Assembly (NCBI GenBank): GCA_020632995.1
Contig: JACKEN010000017.1
Span: 1 to 64,000, forward strand
DNA from: Deltaproteobacteria bacterium
GTDB lineage: Bacteria > Myxococcota > Kuafuiibacteriia > Kuafuiibacteriales > Kuafuiibacteriaceae
Length of the DNA stretch: 64,000 nucleotides
Direction of reading: 5' to 3'
The position numbers and the translations under genes were made by a program. The notes below the pieces were generated by a model. That model saw only the letters and a list, made by a program, of their open reading frames with translations. It was not told the origin of the DNA and ran no database searches. Below, piece by piece: positions 32,047 to 42,785 of this stretch; position 1 is the stretch's first letter; each line of letters opens with the position of its first letter.

Positions 32047-32892
32047 ATGACGATCACACGTCGCTCACCGCTCACCCTCGCGTCGGTCCTCGCCGGCGCG
32101 ACGCTCCTCCTCGCCGGCTCCGCCGACGCGGCGGAGTGCTTCCGCATCACCGGGTGGTCCTCCACCAGCCTGGTCGGTGCCCAGGCCCTGGTGGCCCCCA
32201 CCAGCTGCTCGGTCACGCCGACCGGCACCGCCTGGCTGCACGTGGACATGTCCTACGGCTCGCCCCCCAACGACGACCTGTACCTCCGCATCAACCTCAG
32301 CGACTCGCACATGAGCGGGATGACCTTCTCTCCGCTCCTGGTGTTCAGCCACTACGCCGCCAACCTCCCGGTGGTCTACACCGACCTCCTGGTGGGCAAC
32401 GGCAACCAGCTGAGCAGCTCGGTGAACCCACCCACCCAGGGCACCATCGTCGCAGGCGCCAAGGTCCGGCTGCGGCACCGCAACACCGGCAACTGCCTCT
32501 ACACCGGCGCCACCAACGGAGACCTGGTGCGCAATCAGGCTTGCGCGGACTCCGCGAGCCAGACCTTCGAGCTGGTCTCGGCGGGGTCGGGCACCTACCG
32601 CCTGCGGGGTGTGCAGGCCAACCAGTGCGTCTACACGCTGGCCTCGAGCGGGGCCACGGTGCACAGCTGGGGCTGCTGGAACGACCCGGGGATGAAGTTC
32701 CTCCTCGTGCCGGCGAGCGGCGGCTTCCGCCTCCAGAACACGGAGGACAACCAGTGCATCTTTGGCAACCCCACCAGCGGCGGTGCAGTCCATAGCTGGG
32801 GCTGCTGGAATGATCCGAACATGATCTACCAGGTGGACATCATCCAGTACCCGAGCGCGCTGCCGCCCCCCGACCCCGACAAGCCGAACTGA
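32047..32892 (+). CDS. Secreted ricin-B type lectin
   Basis: 281 residues with signal peptide ending 'AGSADAAE'. Residues about 30-130 form an all-beta N-domain. The last 140 residues form a RICIN beta-trefoil with repeated 'VHSWGCWNDP' (twice) and Q-W-like positions ('SQTFELV', 'MKFLLV', 'MIYQVD'). It should bind carbohydrate outside the cell. It is upstream of a small lipoprotein gene on the same strand. The iterated palindrome GCAATC-AG-GCTTGC lies inside it at 32531. Confidence 0.83.
   Translation: MTITRRSPLTLASVLAGATLLLAGSADAAECFRITGWSSTSLVGAQALVAPTSCSVTPTGTAWLHVDMSYGSPPNDDLYLRINLSDSHMSGMTFSPLLVFSHYAANLPVVYTDLLVGNGNQLSSSVNPPTQGTIVAGAKVRLRHRNTGNCLYTGATNGDLVRNQACADSASQTFELVSAGSGTYRLRGVQANQCVYTLASSGATVHSWGCWNDPGMKFLLVPASGGFRLQNTEDNQCIFGNPTSGGAVHSWGCWNDPNMIYQVDIIQYPSALPPPDPDKPN
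32531..32544. repeat. Iterated palindrome variant GCAATC-AG-GCTTGC
   Basis: A variant copy inside the lectin gene; flanking GC on both sides extends the palindrome to GCGCAA-6-TTGCGC. Confidence 0.55.
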
Positions 32893-32939
32893 GTTCAGCC
32901 CCGGTGGCGGCGCCGAAGCCTCGGTGGTACTCCGCGACG

Positions 32940-33413
32940 ATGCGCTCCCGAACCCTCCCCATCCTCACCCTCGCGCTCGGGCTCCTGGGCGCCTGCGCGC
33001 ACGCCCCGGCCCGACCCTCGGCCGACGAGGACCGCGCCGTCCTGAAGGCCAAGTCCGACGCGTGGGACAAGGCGATCATCGACAAGGACGAGGCGGCGAT
33101 CGCGGGCAACATGGCCGAGGACTTCCGCCAAATCGACGGCGGCGGGAACCTGGAGACGAAGGCCAGCTTCGTCGCGGGCCTGGTGGAGCCCGAGCTCACC
33201 ATCGACCCGTACGGGGTGGATGAGTTCGAGATCCGGCTCTACGGCGACGTGGCCCTCCTCAGCGGCAAGACCGACATGACCGGCAGCTACAAGGGCGAGC
33301 GCTTCGAGAGCCACTACCGCTACATCGACGTCTACGTCCGGCGAGACGGGGACTGGAAGGTGGTGAGCGTGCAGATCACCCGGCTCCCGCCGCCGAAGCC
33401 CGCGGACGGCTGA
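32940..33413 (+). CDS. Small lipoprotein with SnoaL/DUF4440-like domain
   Basis: 157 residues. Start chosen at 32940 so that the lipoprotein signal 'ILTLALGLLGACAHA' is at the N-terminus. The remainder is a SnoaL/NTF2-like domain ('WDKAIIDKDEAAIAGNMAEDFRQID', 'VALLSGKTDMTG', 'YRYIDVYVRRDGDWKVVSVQITRL'), typical of DUF4440 proteins, which bind small ligands or act as non-catalytic scaffolds. It closely follows the lectin gene. Confidence 0.85.
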   Translation: MRSRTLPILTLALGLLGACAHAPARPSADEDRAVLKAKSDAWDKAIIDKDEAAIAGNMAEDFRQIDGGGNLETKASFVAGLVEPELTIDPYGVDEFEIRLYGDVALLSGKTDMTGSYKGERFESHYRYIDVYVRRDGDWKVVSVQITRLPPPKPADG

Positions 33414-33416
33414 AGC

Positions 33417-33430
33417 GCAATCAGGCCTGC
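33417..33430. repeat. Iterated palindrome variant GCAATC-AG-GCCTGC
   Basis: Lies at the junction of the convergent 32940 and 33421 genes, immediately after the DUF4440 stop codon. Confidence 0.55.
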
Positions 33431-34197
33431 GGAGGCTGGGGCCCGCTGGCCGGCTCCGGCTCCTGGGGGACGGGGTGCTTCGGGAGGTTGGTCCTGATCA
33501 CCACGGTGCCCGCGATCTTGTCCTGGATCGCCTGGCGGTTCGGATCCCAGAACACCTGCGCGAAGCCCAACAGGCCGGTGGCGAGCCCCGCGGTGTAGCC
33601 GGACAGGCGCCCGAAGCTGTCCCACAGGTCGAGCGGGCGGCCGTCCAGCCGCACCACCCGCATCTTGAGCAGGCGCTTGGCCGGGGTGTGCCCGCCCCAC
33701 CACGCGGTGAAGGCGGTGAAGTAGAAGCCCGCGAACCCGAAGCTCAGGCCGATGGTCGACAGCGCGGAGCGTAGCAGGCTCGACGCGCTCCACCCGTCCT
33801 CGCAATCCTCCTTGCGTGGCTTGACCGTGACCTTGGGTGGGCCCTCGGAGCCGAAGGGCCCCTCGGTGGGCTCCGACACCACCACCCGCACTGGGCCCTT
33901 GTCGCTCTCGTCGTCCAGCGGCACGACGCCCACCAGCATGAAGAGGGCGGCCGCGCCCAGCAGGACCGGCCGCGACCCCAGCACGGTGCGGCCGCGCCCC
34001 TGTCGAGCCTCCCACAGGCACCACAGGCCCGCCGCCACCAGGGCCAGGCCGCCGAAGACCTCGGCAAGGATGCTTGCGAACGTCGCGTCCAGCACCAGGG
34101 CTGCCAGGCGTCGACGCGGGGAGGCGAGCGGGGTGCCGAGCAGCTCGGGGGCCACCCGGAAGGACTGGGCGGTGACGATCTCGCGCGGGTCCTCCAT
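33421..34197 (-). CDS. RDD-family membrane protein
   Basis: 258 residues. The family signature is at the N-terminus ('RRRLAALVLDATFASILAEVFGG') and again in 'WWGGHTPAKRLLKMRVVRLDGRPLDLWDSFGR', with about five hydrophobic spans and a charged Gly/Glu loop in the middle. RDD proteins are thought to be membrane carriers or regulators; no specific substrate can be named. It begins 10 bp after the Lon stop, so it is probably expressed with lon. Confidence 0.82.
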   Translation of the reverse strand: MEDPREIVTAQSFRVAPELLGTPLASPRRRLAALVLDATFASILAEVFGGLALVAAGLWCLWEARQGRGRTVLGSRPVLLGAAALFMLVGVVPLDDESDKGPVRVVVSEPTEGPFGSEGPPKVTVKPRKEDCEDGWSASSLLRSALSTIGLSFGFAGFYFTAFTAWWGGHTPAKRLLKMRVVRLDGRPLDLWDSFGRLSGYTAGLATGLLGFAQVFWDPNRQAIQDKIAGTVVIRTNLPKHPVPQEPEPASGPQPPQA

Positions 34198-34207
34198 CGC
34201 GCTGGGC

Positions 34208-36604
<2,397 letters not shown>

Positions 36605-36668
36605 GGCGCGCGATCGTTGCACCCCGCGGGGGCGCGCGCAACGTTCTCGTCGCCGGGGGCCGGTGCGG

Positions 36669-36995
36669 CTACTCGTCGGTGAACTCGAACTGGAGCGGGA
36701 CCAGCTGGCCCTTCTTCACGCTCACCTCGAACTCGGTCTCGTCGAGGCCGTTCACGAGGCGGATGGCGTGCTTGCCCGGCTTCACCGCGGTGACCTTCAG
36801 CTCGCCCGCGAGCCCGATCTTCTTGCCGTCCACGAAGATCTCGACCTTCTCAGGGGCGACCTGCCACTGGATCCCGGTGTCGATCTTTGCTGCGCCCTTC
36901 TTCACCGGCACCGCGTGGGGCTGGGCGAGCGGGGTCGCCCACACCGGGGCGGACAGGCAGAGGGCGAAGGCGGTGGTCAGGACGGCTCGGCGCAT
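36669..36995 (-). CDS. Small exported PEGA-like protein
   Basis: 108 residues with a signal peptide (MRRAVLTTAFALCLSAPVWA). The body ('KVEIFVDGKKIG', 'LKVTAVKPGKHAIRLVNG', 'VSVKKGQLVPLQFEF') is a single PEGA-type beta domain, typical of envelope proteins. It lies 59 bp downstream of the Wzz-type gene and 64 bp upstream of lon. Confidence 0.72.
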   Translation of the reverse strand: MRRAVLTTAFALCLSAPVWATPLAQPHAVPVKKGAAKIDTGIQWQVAPEKVEIFVDGKKIGLAGELKVTAVKPGKHAIRLVNGLDETEFEVSVKKGQLVPLQFEFTDE

Positions 36996-37054
36996 CTTGG
37001 ATACCTCGACCTCGAGGGTGGACCGATGTGCGCCGGCTAGACAACCGGCATCGG

Positions 37055-38425
37055 TCAGGAGTCCGACAGGTCCGGCAGCACCGCCAGGACCTGCAGGCCG
37101 GTCTGCTCCTCGAACTCGGTGGGGTCGAGGAAGGACTGGCGGAACGCCTCCCGCAGGGCGGCCAGGATCAACCCGATGATCGCGGTGATCGCGATGCCCA
37201 TGATCATGAACTGGTTCCGCTCGGGCTTGGCCGGGAGCTGGGGCACCCGGGGGGGATCCACCAGCTGGAAGTTCTCCTGGAAGTCGTTGGCCGCGACCAG
37301 GCGGTTCTCGATGCTCCGGGCCCGGCGGTCCTGGAGGGCGCGCATCTGGCTGTCCAGCTGGTTCACCTCGAGCGACAGCTCCGCCCACTCCTGCTGCAAG
37401 GCGGGCTTCTTGATCGCCTGCTTCTCGATGTTCACCTTCTCGCGGTGCAAGGCCTCCAGCCGCGCCTTGGCCGCGTCGATGCACTGGGCCTGGGTCTGGC
37501 CGGGCTTGATGCCGCCGCTCACCGTGCCGCCGAGCTCGACCTGCTCGCGCTCGCACGCGATCTCCTGCTTGGCGACCTGGTCGCTCGCCCGCACCACCTC
37601 GGGGTGGCTGGGGGTGTAGCTGGCGAGCAGGGTCTGCTTGCGCGCCTGCAGCTCGGCCAGGCGGCGGCAGGCCGGCCCGTCGGTCTTGGGCTTGGCGGCC
37701 GGGGCGGGGGCGGTCTCGCGCTCCCCCGCGTAGCAGCGCTTCAGGTTCCGCTCGGCCCGCTCGATCTCGGACTCCACCCCGCCGAGGGGGGAGGTGGGGG
37801 CGATGAAGTCGGGGGTCAGCACCGCCACCGACGGGTGCTTGGCCTTGAACTCGTACAGCTTGGTCCGGGCCACCTGCACCTTGGGCTCCAGCTCCGCGAT
37901 GCCGCGGTTCAGGGCCTCGATCTCCCGCCGGTAGGGGGAGTCGATCAGGTTCGCGAAGGTCCCCAGCACCCGCTCGGTGACGAAGGCCACCACCTGCTGG
38001 GCCTGCTTGGCGCTCTTCGACTCGAAGCGCACCCCGACCTGGCCGGTGGCGTGGTCGATCTTCAGCTCCCGGCGCAGGCTGCGCAGGGCGATCTCGTAGG
38101 GGTTGGTGGCCCGGGTGCTCCCGAACAGGTCGAGCTCGTTGATGATCAACATGAGCTCCGAGTTCGAGTTCAGGTCGCGCATGGCGCGGTTCGCGAGCTT
38201 GCGCCAGTAGTCCTCCTCGCGGCTCTCGGTCCGGATCGCGACCGTCGAGTACGACTGGTAGATCTTGGGCGCGGACTTGTAGGCGAAGATGGTGATGGCG
38301 CCGCCGATCACCGCGATGATGGTCAGCATCAGCTTCTGACGCATCAACACCCGCTGGAGGATGATGAAGGGGTCGACCTGGAGGCGGATTCCGCCGAGAT
38401 CAATCTCCTTGCCCTTCTTGGCCAT
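37055..38425 (-). CDS. Wzz/PCP-family polysaccharide chain-length regulator
   Basis: 456 residues. N-terminal transmembrane span ('LMLTIIAVIGGAITIFAY') near 33-50, a long periplasmic coiled-coil-rich region (about 60-400) and a second span ('FMIMGIAITAIIGLILAAL') near 410-428. This is the polysaccharide co-polymerase layout. It carries no tyrosine-kinase domain. It would set the chain length of O-antigen or exopolysaccharide, though no polymerase or flippase gene is near. Its start is only 21 bp from the divergent aminotransferase start. Confidence 0.82.
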   Translation of the reverse strand: MAKKGKEIDLGGIRLQVDPFIILQRVLMRQKLMLTIIAVIGGAITIFAYKSAPKIYQSYSTVAIRTESREEDYWRKLANRAMRDLNSNSELMLIINELDLFGSTRATNPYEIALRSLRRELKIDHATGQVGVRFESKSAKQAQQVVAFVTERVLGTFANLIDSPYRREIEALNRGIAELEPKVQVARTKLYEFKAKHPSVAVLTPDFIAPTSPLGGVESEIERAERNLKRCYAGERETAPAPAAKPKTDGPACRRLAELQARKQTLLASYTPSHPEVVRASDQVAKQEIACEREQVELGGTVSGGIKPGQTQAQCIDAAKARLEALHREKVNIEKQAIKKPALQQEWAELSLEVNQLDSQMRALQDRRARSIENRLVAANDFQENFQLVDPPRVPQLPAKPERNQFMIMGIAITAIIGLILAALREAFRQSFLDPTEFEEQTGLQVLAVLPDLSDS

Positions 38426-38446
38426 CGTCCCCCACATATCACGGCC

Positions 38447-39322
38447 ATGGGGACGATCGTGAGTCTGAATGGTGTCTTGACCGCCCCGGAGGACGCCCGG
38501 ATCTCGGTCTTTGATAGGGGTTTCCTCTATGGCGACTCGGTCTACGAGGTCATCCGCACCTATGAGGGTGTCCCCTTCGAGCTGGACGCCCACCTCGCCC
38601 GCCTCGAGAGCTCGGCCCACCGGATCGGGATGCGCCTCCCGGTGCCCCTGGCCACCTTCGCGGCCGAGGTGGCCCAGACCCACGCCGCCTCGGGCAACCC
38701 GGACTCCTACGTCCGCATCGTGAGCACCCGGGGCTCGGGCACCCTCGGGCTCGACCCCCGCCTCGCCGAGGACCCGGTCCGCATGGTCATCGCGATGCCC
38801 CTGAACCCGCCCGGGCCCGAGGCCTACCGGGACGGGGTCGCGATCGCCCTCGTCTCGGTGCGCCGGAACCTCAGGGACGCGATCGACCCCGCCGCCAAGA
38901 CCGGCAACTACCTGAACTCGGTGATGGCCCTGGCCGAGGCGAAGACGCGCGGCGCCTACGAGGCGGTGATGCTCGACCACCGCGACTACGTCACCGAGGG
39001 CGCGAGCAGCAACGTGTTCTGCGTGATGGGCGAGACCATCCTCACCCCGCCGCTCGACGTGGGCATCCTCGAGGGCATCACCCGCTCGGTGGTGTTCAAG
39101 GTCTGCCGGCAGGCTGGCCTGCGGGTGTTGGAGCTGCCCCTCACCGCCCAGGCCCTCGAGGCGGCGGACGAGGTGTTCATCACGTCGTCGATCCGGGAGA
39201 TCGTGCCGGTCGTGAAGGTGGACGACTCCAAGGTGGGGGCGGGCGTCCCGGGGCCGGTCTACGCCCGGATCCGCCAGCTCTTCGACGCCTACGTGGCCGA
39301 GTACTCCGCCGCCCGCAAGTAG
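38447..39322 (+). CDS. Class IV PLP aminotransferase (branched-chain/D-amino-acid type)
   Basis: 291 residues. The fold-type IV signature is complete: 'VFDRGFLYGDSVYEVIRTYEG', PLP-binding Lys in 'KTGNYLNSVMA' and 'VTEGASSNVFCV' with 'LEGITRSVV'. It transfers amino groups between 2-oxo acids and amino acids; ilvE, dat or pabC-like activity cannot be told apart by eye. The stop codon TAG lies inside a copy of the iterated palindrome (39315-39328). Confidence 0.9.
   Translation: MGTIVSLNGVLTAPEDARISVFDRGFLYGDSVYEVIRTYEGVPFELDAHLARLESSAHRIGMRLPVPLATFAAEVAQTHAASGNPDSYVRIVSTRGSGTLGLDPRLAEDPVRMVIAMPLNPPGPEAYRDGVAIALVSVRRNLRDAIDPAAKTGNYLNSVMALAEAKTRGAYEAVMLDHRDYVTEGASSNVFCVMGETILTPPLDVGILEGITRSVVFKVCRQAGLRVLELPLTAQALEAADEVFITSSIREIVPVVKVDDSKVGAGVPGPVYARIRQLFDAYVAEYSAARK
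39109..39122. repeat. Iterated palindrome GCAGGC-TG-GCCTGC
   Basis: A perfect-arm copy in the 3' part of the aminotransferase gene, encoding a Gln-Ala-Gly-Leu junction. Confidence 0.7.
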
Positions 39323-39328
39323 GCTTGC
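39315..39328. repeat. Iterated palindrome variant GCAAGT-AG-GCTTGC over a stop codon
   Basis: Contains the TAG stop codon of the aminotransferase (39320-39322). Confidence 0.6.
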
Positions 39329-39353
39329 GCTGGGCGCTCAGCGCGCGGGTTGA

Positions 39354-40265
39354 TCAGGCGTCGTACGCCTCGACGATCGCCGCACGGAGCGCGGTACAGA
39401 TCGGATCCGTGTCCGTGCGCCGGTGCCAGACGAGGCTCATGGGCATCATCATGGGCGGGACGGCGTGCTCGATGACCACGAGGGGCGCGGTCTGGCGGAG
39501 GGCTTCGAGCAGCCGGCGTGGCATCGCGGCGGCGAGGTCGGTCTTCGCCGCGATCATCGCCGCCGCGACGAAGCTCGGCACCGTCACGGCGACGTCGCGC
39601 TGCACGCTGGACCGCGCGAGCTCGGCCTCGGCCAGCTCGTGCCCGACGCCGGCTTCACCGAGCACGAGGTGGAGGTCGACGTGCCGGAGCTTCGACAGGG
39701 CCTCGGGAGAGACCCGCTTCCGCTTCAGGATCGGGTGACCCCTTCGCACCGCGAGGACGCCCTCTTCGACGTAGAGCGGACGCGAGCAGAGGTCACCGAG
39801 CCCGGCCGAAGGCGCGATCGTGACGTCCGCCGCGCCCGCCTCGAGCCCACCGCGGGCCATGAGCGTGTCGATGCTGATCACGTCGAGCCGAGCCCGCGGG
39901 AGATGTCGGGACACCGCGGTGACGAGCGCGGGGAGCGCGACGACCTGGTTGAGGTCGTCGAGGGCGAGCGTGAGGCGCCGCCGCGTCGTCGTGGGATCGA
40001 CCGCCTCGCCGCGCACCACGGTCTCGATCTCTTCGATCGCCCGGGCGAGCGCCGGCGCGAGCTCGAGGGCGCGCGGCGTGGGGACGAGGCCGCGCCCCTT
40101 ACGGACGAAGAGCGGATCGTCGAACTGCGCCCGGAGTCGGGCGAGCGCGTTGCTGATCGCCGGCGGCGTCACGTGGAGCCGAGCGGCGGTGCGTGCGACC
40201 GACGGGTCTTCGAGCATCGTGTGGAGGACGACCAGCAGGTTGAGGTCCAGCGAGGTGAGATTCAC
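39354..40265 (-). CDS. LysR-family transcription regulator
   Basis: 303 residues from GTG 40265 (VNLTSLDLNLLVVL). Winged HTH at 15-70 ('PSVARTAARLHVTPPAISNALARLRAQFDDPLFVRKGRG') and a co-inducer domain to the end. A further GTG at 40286 would sit inside the palindromic operator and is less likely. The divergent FAD monooxygenase is the probable target. Codon choice (many gcg, cgc, tcg and fewer gcc, acc) differs from the flanking genes and suggests later acquisition. No ligand can be named. Confidence 0.9.
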   Translation of the reverse strand: MNLTSLDLNLLVVLHTMLEDPSVARTAARLHVTPPAISNALARLRAQFDDPLFVRKGRGLVPTPRALELAPALARAIEEIETVVRGEAVDPTTTRRRLTLALDDLNQVVALPALVTAVSRHLPRARLDVISIDTLMARGGLEAGAADVTIAPSAGLGDLCSRPLYVEEGVLAVRRGHPILKRKRVSPEALSKLRHVDLHLVLGEAGVGHELAEAELARSSVQRDVAVTVPSFVAAAMIAAKTDLAAAMPRRLLEALRQTAPLVVIEHAVPPMMMPMSLVWHRRTDTDPICTALRAAIVEAYDA

Positions 40266-40281
40266 GAGGCTGAATAGTAAC

Positions 40282-40306
40282 CTCACGAACCTTCACTTGT
40301 CGTGAG
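40282..40306. promoter_or_regulatory. LysR-type operator palindrome
   Basis: CTCACGA (40282-40288), an 11-bp spacer, then TCGTGAG (40300-40306): a perfect 7-bp inverted repeat with the spacing of a LysR-type box. It lies between the lysR-type gene (start 40265, minus) and the monooxygenase (start 40344, plus), where a regulator of both would bind. Confidence 0.72.
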
Positions 40307-40343
40307 TCGGATTCGCCATCAGGTTCGGGGTTCGGAGGACGAA

Positions 40344-41510
40344 GTGCGAGCGACGATCATTGGAGCAGGGGTCGCGGGGCCCGTGTTGGGGCTCTTTCTG
40401 CGACGTCTCGGGGTCGATGTGACGATCTACGAGGCGCGGACGCCGGAGCGGTTGGCGCTCGCCGGCGCGTTCCTCGCCGTGGCCCCCAACGGCATGAACG
40501 TGCTCGAGGCGGCCGGGGTGAAGGCGCGGGTCATGGCGGCGGGGGATGCCTGCCACGGCTTCGAGTTCGTGAACGCGAGCGGGCGGACGATCGCGCGAGT
40601 CGACGATCGCGACGACGCCCAGCGCTACGGGAGCCCGCTCCTCGTGGTCCGGCGCACGCGACTTCAGCGCGTGCTCGTCGATGCGGCGCTCGAGGCGGGC
40701 GTCGAGGTGCGGCATGGCGCCGCGCTCGTCGACGTCGAGCCGTACGATCGCGAGGTCCGGGCGACCTTCGAGAGTGGCGAGGCGGTGACCTCGGACTTCC
40801 TCGTCGGCTGCGACGGGATCCGCTCGCAGACGCGCGCGCTGGTGCTCCCAGAGTCGCCCGCGCCCGCGTCCCTCGAGCAGCTCGACTACGGTGGCTTCGC
40901 GCGGCTCGCCGAGGCGCCGGTCGAGGTCGGGTGCAACCTGATGGTCTTCGGCCGGCGCGCGTTCTTCGGCGCCTTTCGCGCGGCGGACGGCGAGCTCCTG
41001 TGGTTCCACAACGGCCCGAAGCGGGAGGACTCGCTGAGCGAGCGTGAGCGGCTCCTCGAAGCGCACGCGGACGACCCGCCGTGGATCAACGAGGTCATCT
41101 CGCGCACGCCCGAGCTCCTCGGACCGTGGCCGCTGCACGACATCGCCTCGATCCCGCGGTGGTCGATGGGCCGCATCGCGGTGATCGGCGACGCCGCGCA
41201 CGCCGTGTCGCCGACCTCGGGGCAGGGGGCGTCGCTCGCGATGGAGGACGCGATGATGCTCGCGCGCTGCCTCGAGGCGACGGGTGACCCCGAGCGCGCG
41301 TTCGAGCGCCTCGCGCAGCGTCGCCGGGCGCGCGTCGAGGAGGTGGTGCGTCAGTCTCGGCGCATCGGATCGACCAAGGTCGCCAGGACCGCCTTCGGTG
41401 CGTGGCTCCGGGATCGAATGCTGCCGCTGGTGCTGCCGCTCGGCACGGCCGCGCAGCGTCGCCTGTACAGCTACCGTGTGGAGGTCGCGGACCCGCGCGC
41501 GGGCGGGTAG
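40344..41510 (+). CDS. FAD-dependent monooxygenase (PHBH-like)
   Basis: 388 residues from GTG 40344, with GGAGG at 40334-40338. Rossmann start 'IIGAGVAGPVLGLFLRRLGVDVTIYEA', 'GCDGIRSQTR' (the DG motif) and 'AVIGDAAHAVSPTSGQGASLAMEDA' (the GD motif): the three FAD motifs of aromatic hydroxylases. It oxygenates an unknown aromatic or related compound using NAD(P)H. Regulated, by inference, by the divergent LysR protein. Same atypical codon pattern as that gene. Confidence 0.9.
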   Translation: MRATIIGAGVAGPVLGLFLRRLGVDVTIYEARTPERLALAGAFLAVAPNGMNVLEAAGVKARVMAAGDACHGFEFVNASGRTIARVDDRDDAQRYGSPLLVVRRTRLQRVLVDAALEAGVEVRHGAALVDVEPYDREVRATFESGEAVTSDFLVGCDGIRSQTRALVLPESPAPASLEQLDYGGFARLAEAPVEVGCNLMVFGRRAFFGAFRAADGELLWFHNGPKREDSLSERERLLEAHADDPPWINEVISRTPELLGPWPLHDIASIPRWSMGRIAVIGDAAHAVSPTSGQGASLAMEDAMMLARCLEATGDPERAFERLAQRRRARVEEVVRQSRRIGSTKVARTAFGAWLRDRMLPLVLPLGTAAQRRLYSYRVEVADPRAGG

Positions 41511-41522
41511 CCGAGCACGCCG

Positions 41523-42785
41523 TCAGGGCTTGGGTGACTCGCGCCGCGGGGTGGGCCAGCCGCCCGCCGCCCGGGCCACCGAGAGCGCGGCCTGGGCCGC
41601 CTCGAAGCGGGCCTGCTCGAGGCCCACCGAGGCCGCGAAGGCGGCGGTGGCGGCGTCGGTCTCCTCGAGGGCAGAGGCGAGGCCCTGCCGGAAGCGGGCC
41701 TCGACCTCCTCGCGGTTCTCCTCCGCCACCCGGGCCCGGGTCTGGGCCTGCTCCGCGATCAGCAGGCTGGCCTGCAGCTCCGCCGCCGCCCGCTCCACCT
41801 CGAGCTCCGCCTGGCGCGAGAGGGCCTGGGCGGCGAGGCGGGCCGCCTCGGCCTGGGCGTTCCGCAGGTCGACCTGCGCATAGCGGGCTCCGCCGTCGTA
41901 GAGGACCCAGGTGAGGGTGAGGGCGATGTCCCAGTTGAACACCCGGTTCTGAAAGCCGGTCTCGTTGGTGGCGCGCAGGGACGCGTCGAGGGCGAGGGAG
42001 GGCACCATCGAGAGCCAGGGGGTCCAGGTGGCCCGCTCCGCCGCCTGCATCAACAGGCGCGCCGCCGCCACGTCGGGGCGCTCGGCCCCATTGGCGGCGG
42101 AGGCGGGGGCCTTGGGGGCGACCAGCTCCCCGGCCGGGGTGGCGCCGACGAGGAACCCGAGGGCGAGCCGGGCCAGGCGCGCGGCCCGGGTGGCCTCGGC
42201 CTGGACCTGGGCCGCCTCGGCCTGGTCGAGCTGGGTGCGGTTCTTCTCGCCGCTCCCCACCAGACCGGCCGCGAAGCGGGCCTGGGCGTTCTCGGCCGTG
42301 GCCTCGGCCAGCGCGAGGCGGCGCTCGGCCGCGGCGAGGGTTCGGTCGGCGGCGAGGGCGGCGTAGAAGGCCTCCGCGGTCTCGAAGGCCAGGCTGCGCG
42401 CGGTCTCTTCGGCGCTCAGGGTCTGGGCGCGGGACCTGAGGCGCGCGGCCTGCAGCTCGGGGATGGCGGAGGCGTCGAAGAGGGTGGTCTCGAGCGACGC
42501 CTCGGCCGACAGCGCGTTCTTGGCCTGGATGGTGGCGGTGCTGCCGTCGCCCAGGCTCGGTTTCACCTCGAACGCGCGGCGCCGGTAGGTGCCGCTGAGG
42601 GCCACGGTGGGGAGCATGCGGCTCCACGCCGCCCGCACCTGGGCCTTGGCCTGCTCTGCCTCCGCAAGCGCGATTGCGGGGGACTCGTGGACCTCGAGCG
42701 CGAGCGAGACCGCGGTCTCGAGGTCGAGGGCCTCGGCCCGGACGGGGAGGGCGGCCACCAGGGCCAGCGAGATGCAAGGGATCAT
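41523..42785 (-). CDS. TolC-family outer-membrane efflux protein
   Basis: 420 residues with signal peptide ending VRAEA. Two similar halves carry long amphipathic coiled coils ('LAEAEQAKAQVRAAWSRMLP', 'LRNAQAEAARLAAQALSRQAELE'), as in TolC. It forms the outer-membrane channel of the tripartite pump encoded with the RND and adaptor genes. Its ATG overlaps the RND stop by 4 bp. Confidence 0.9.
   Translation of the reverse strand: MIPCISLALVAALPVRAEALDLETAVSLALEVHESPAIALAEAEQAKAQVRAAWSRMLPTVALSGTYRRRAFEVKPSLGDGSTATIQAKNALSAEASLETTLFDASAIPELQAARLRSRAQTLSAEETARSLAFETAEAFYAALAADRTLAAAERRLALAEATAENAQARFAAGLVGSGEKNRTQLDQAEAAQVQAEATRAARLARLALGFLVGATPAGELVAPKAPASAANGAERPDVAAARLLMQAAERATWTPWLSMVPSLALDASLRATNETGFQNRVFNWDIALTLTWVLYDGGARYAQVDLRNAQAEAARLAAQALSRQAELEVERAAAELQASLLIAEQAQTRARVAEENREEVEARFRQGLASALEETDAATAAFAASVGLEQARFEAAQAALSVARAAGGWPTPRRESPKP
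42664..42677. repeat. Iterated palindrome variant GCAAGC-GC-GATTGC
   Basis: A copy of the 14-bp family inside the 5' part of the TolC gene. Confidence 0.55.

Noticed and set aside
40266..40286. Upstream GTG start for the LysR gene
   Set aside because: It would place the start inside the palindromic operator; GTG 40265 gives the usual LysR N-terminus.
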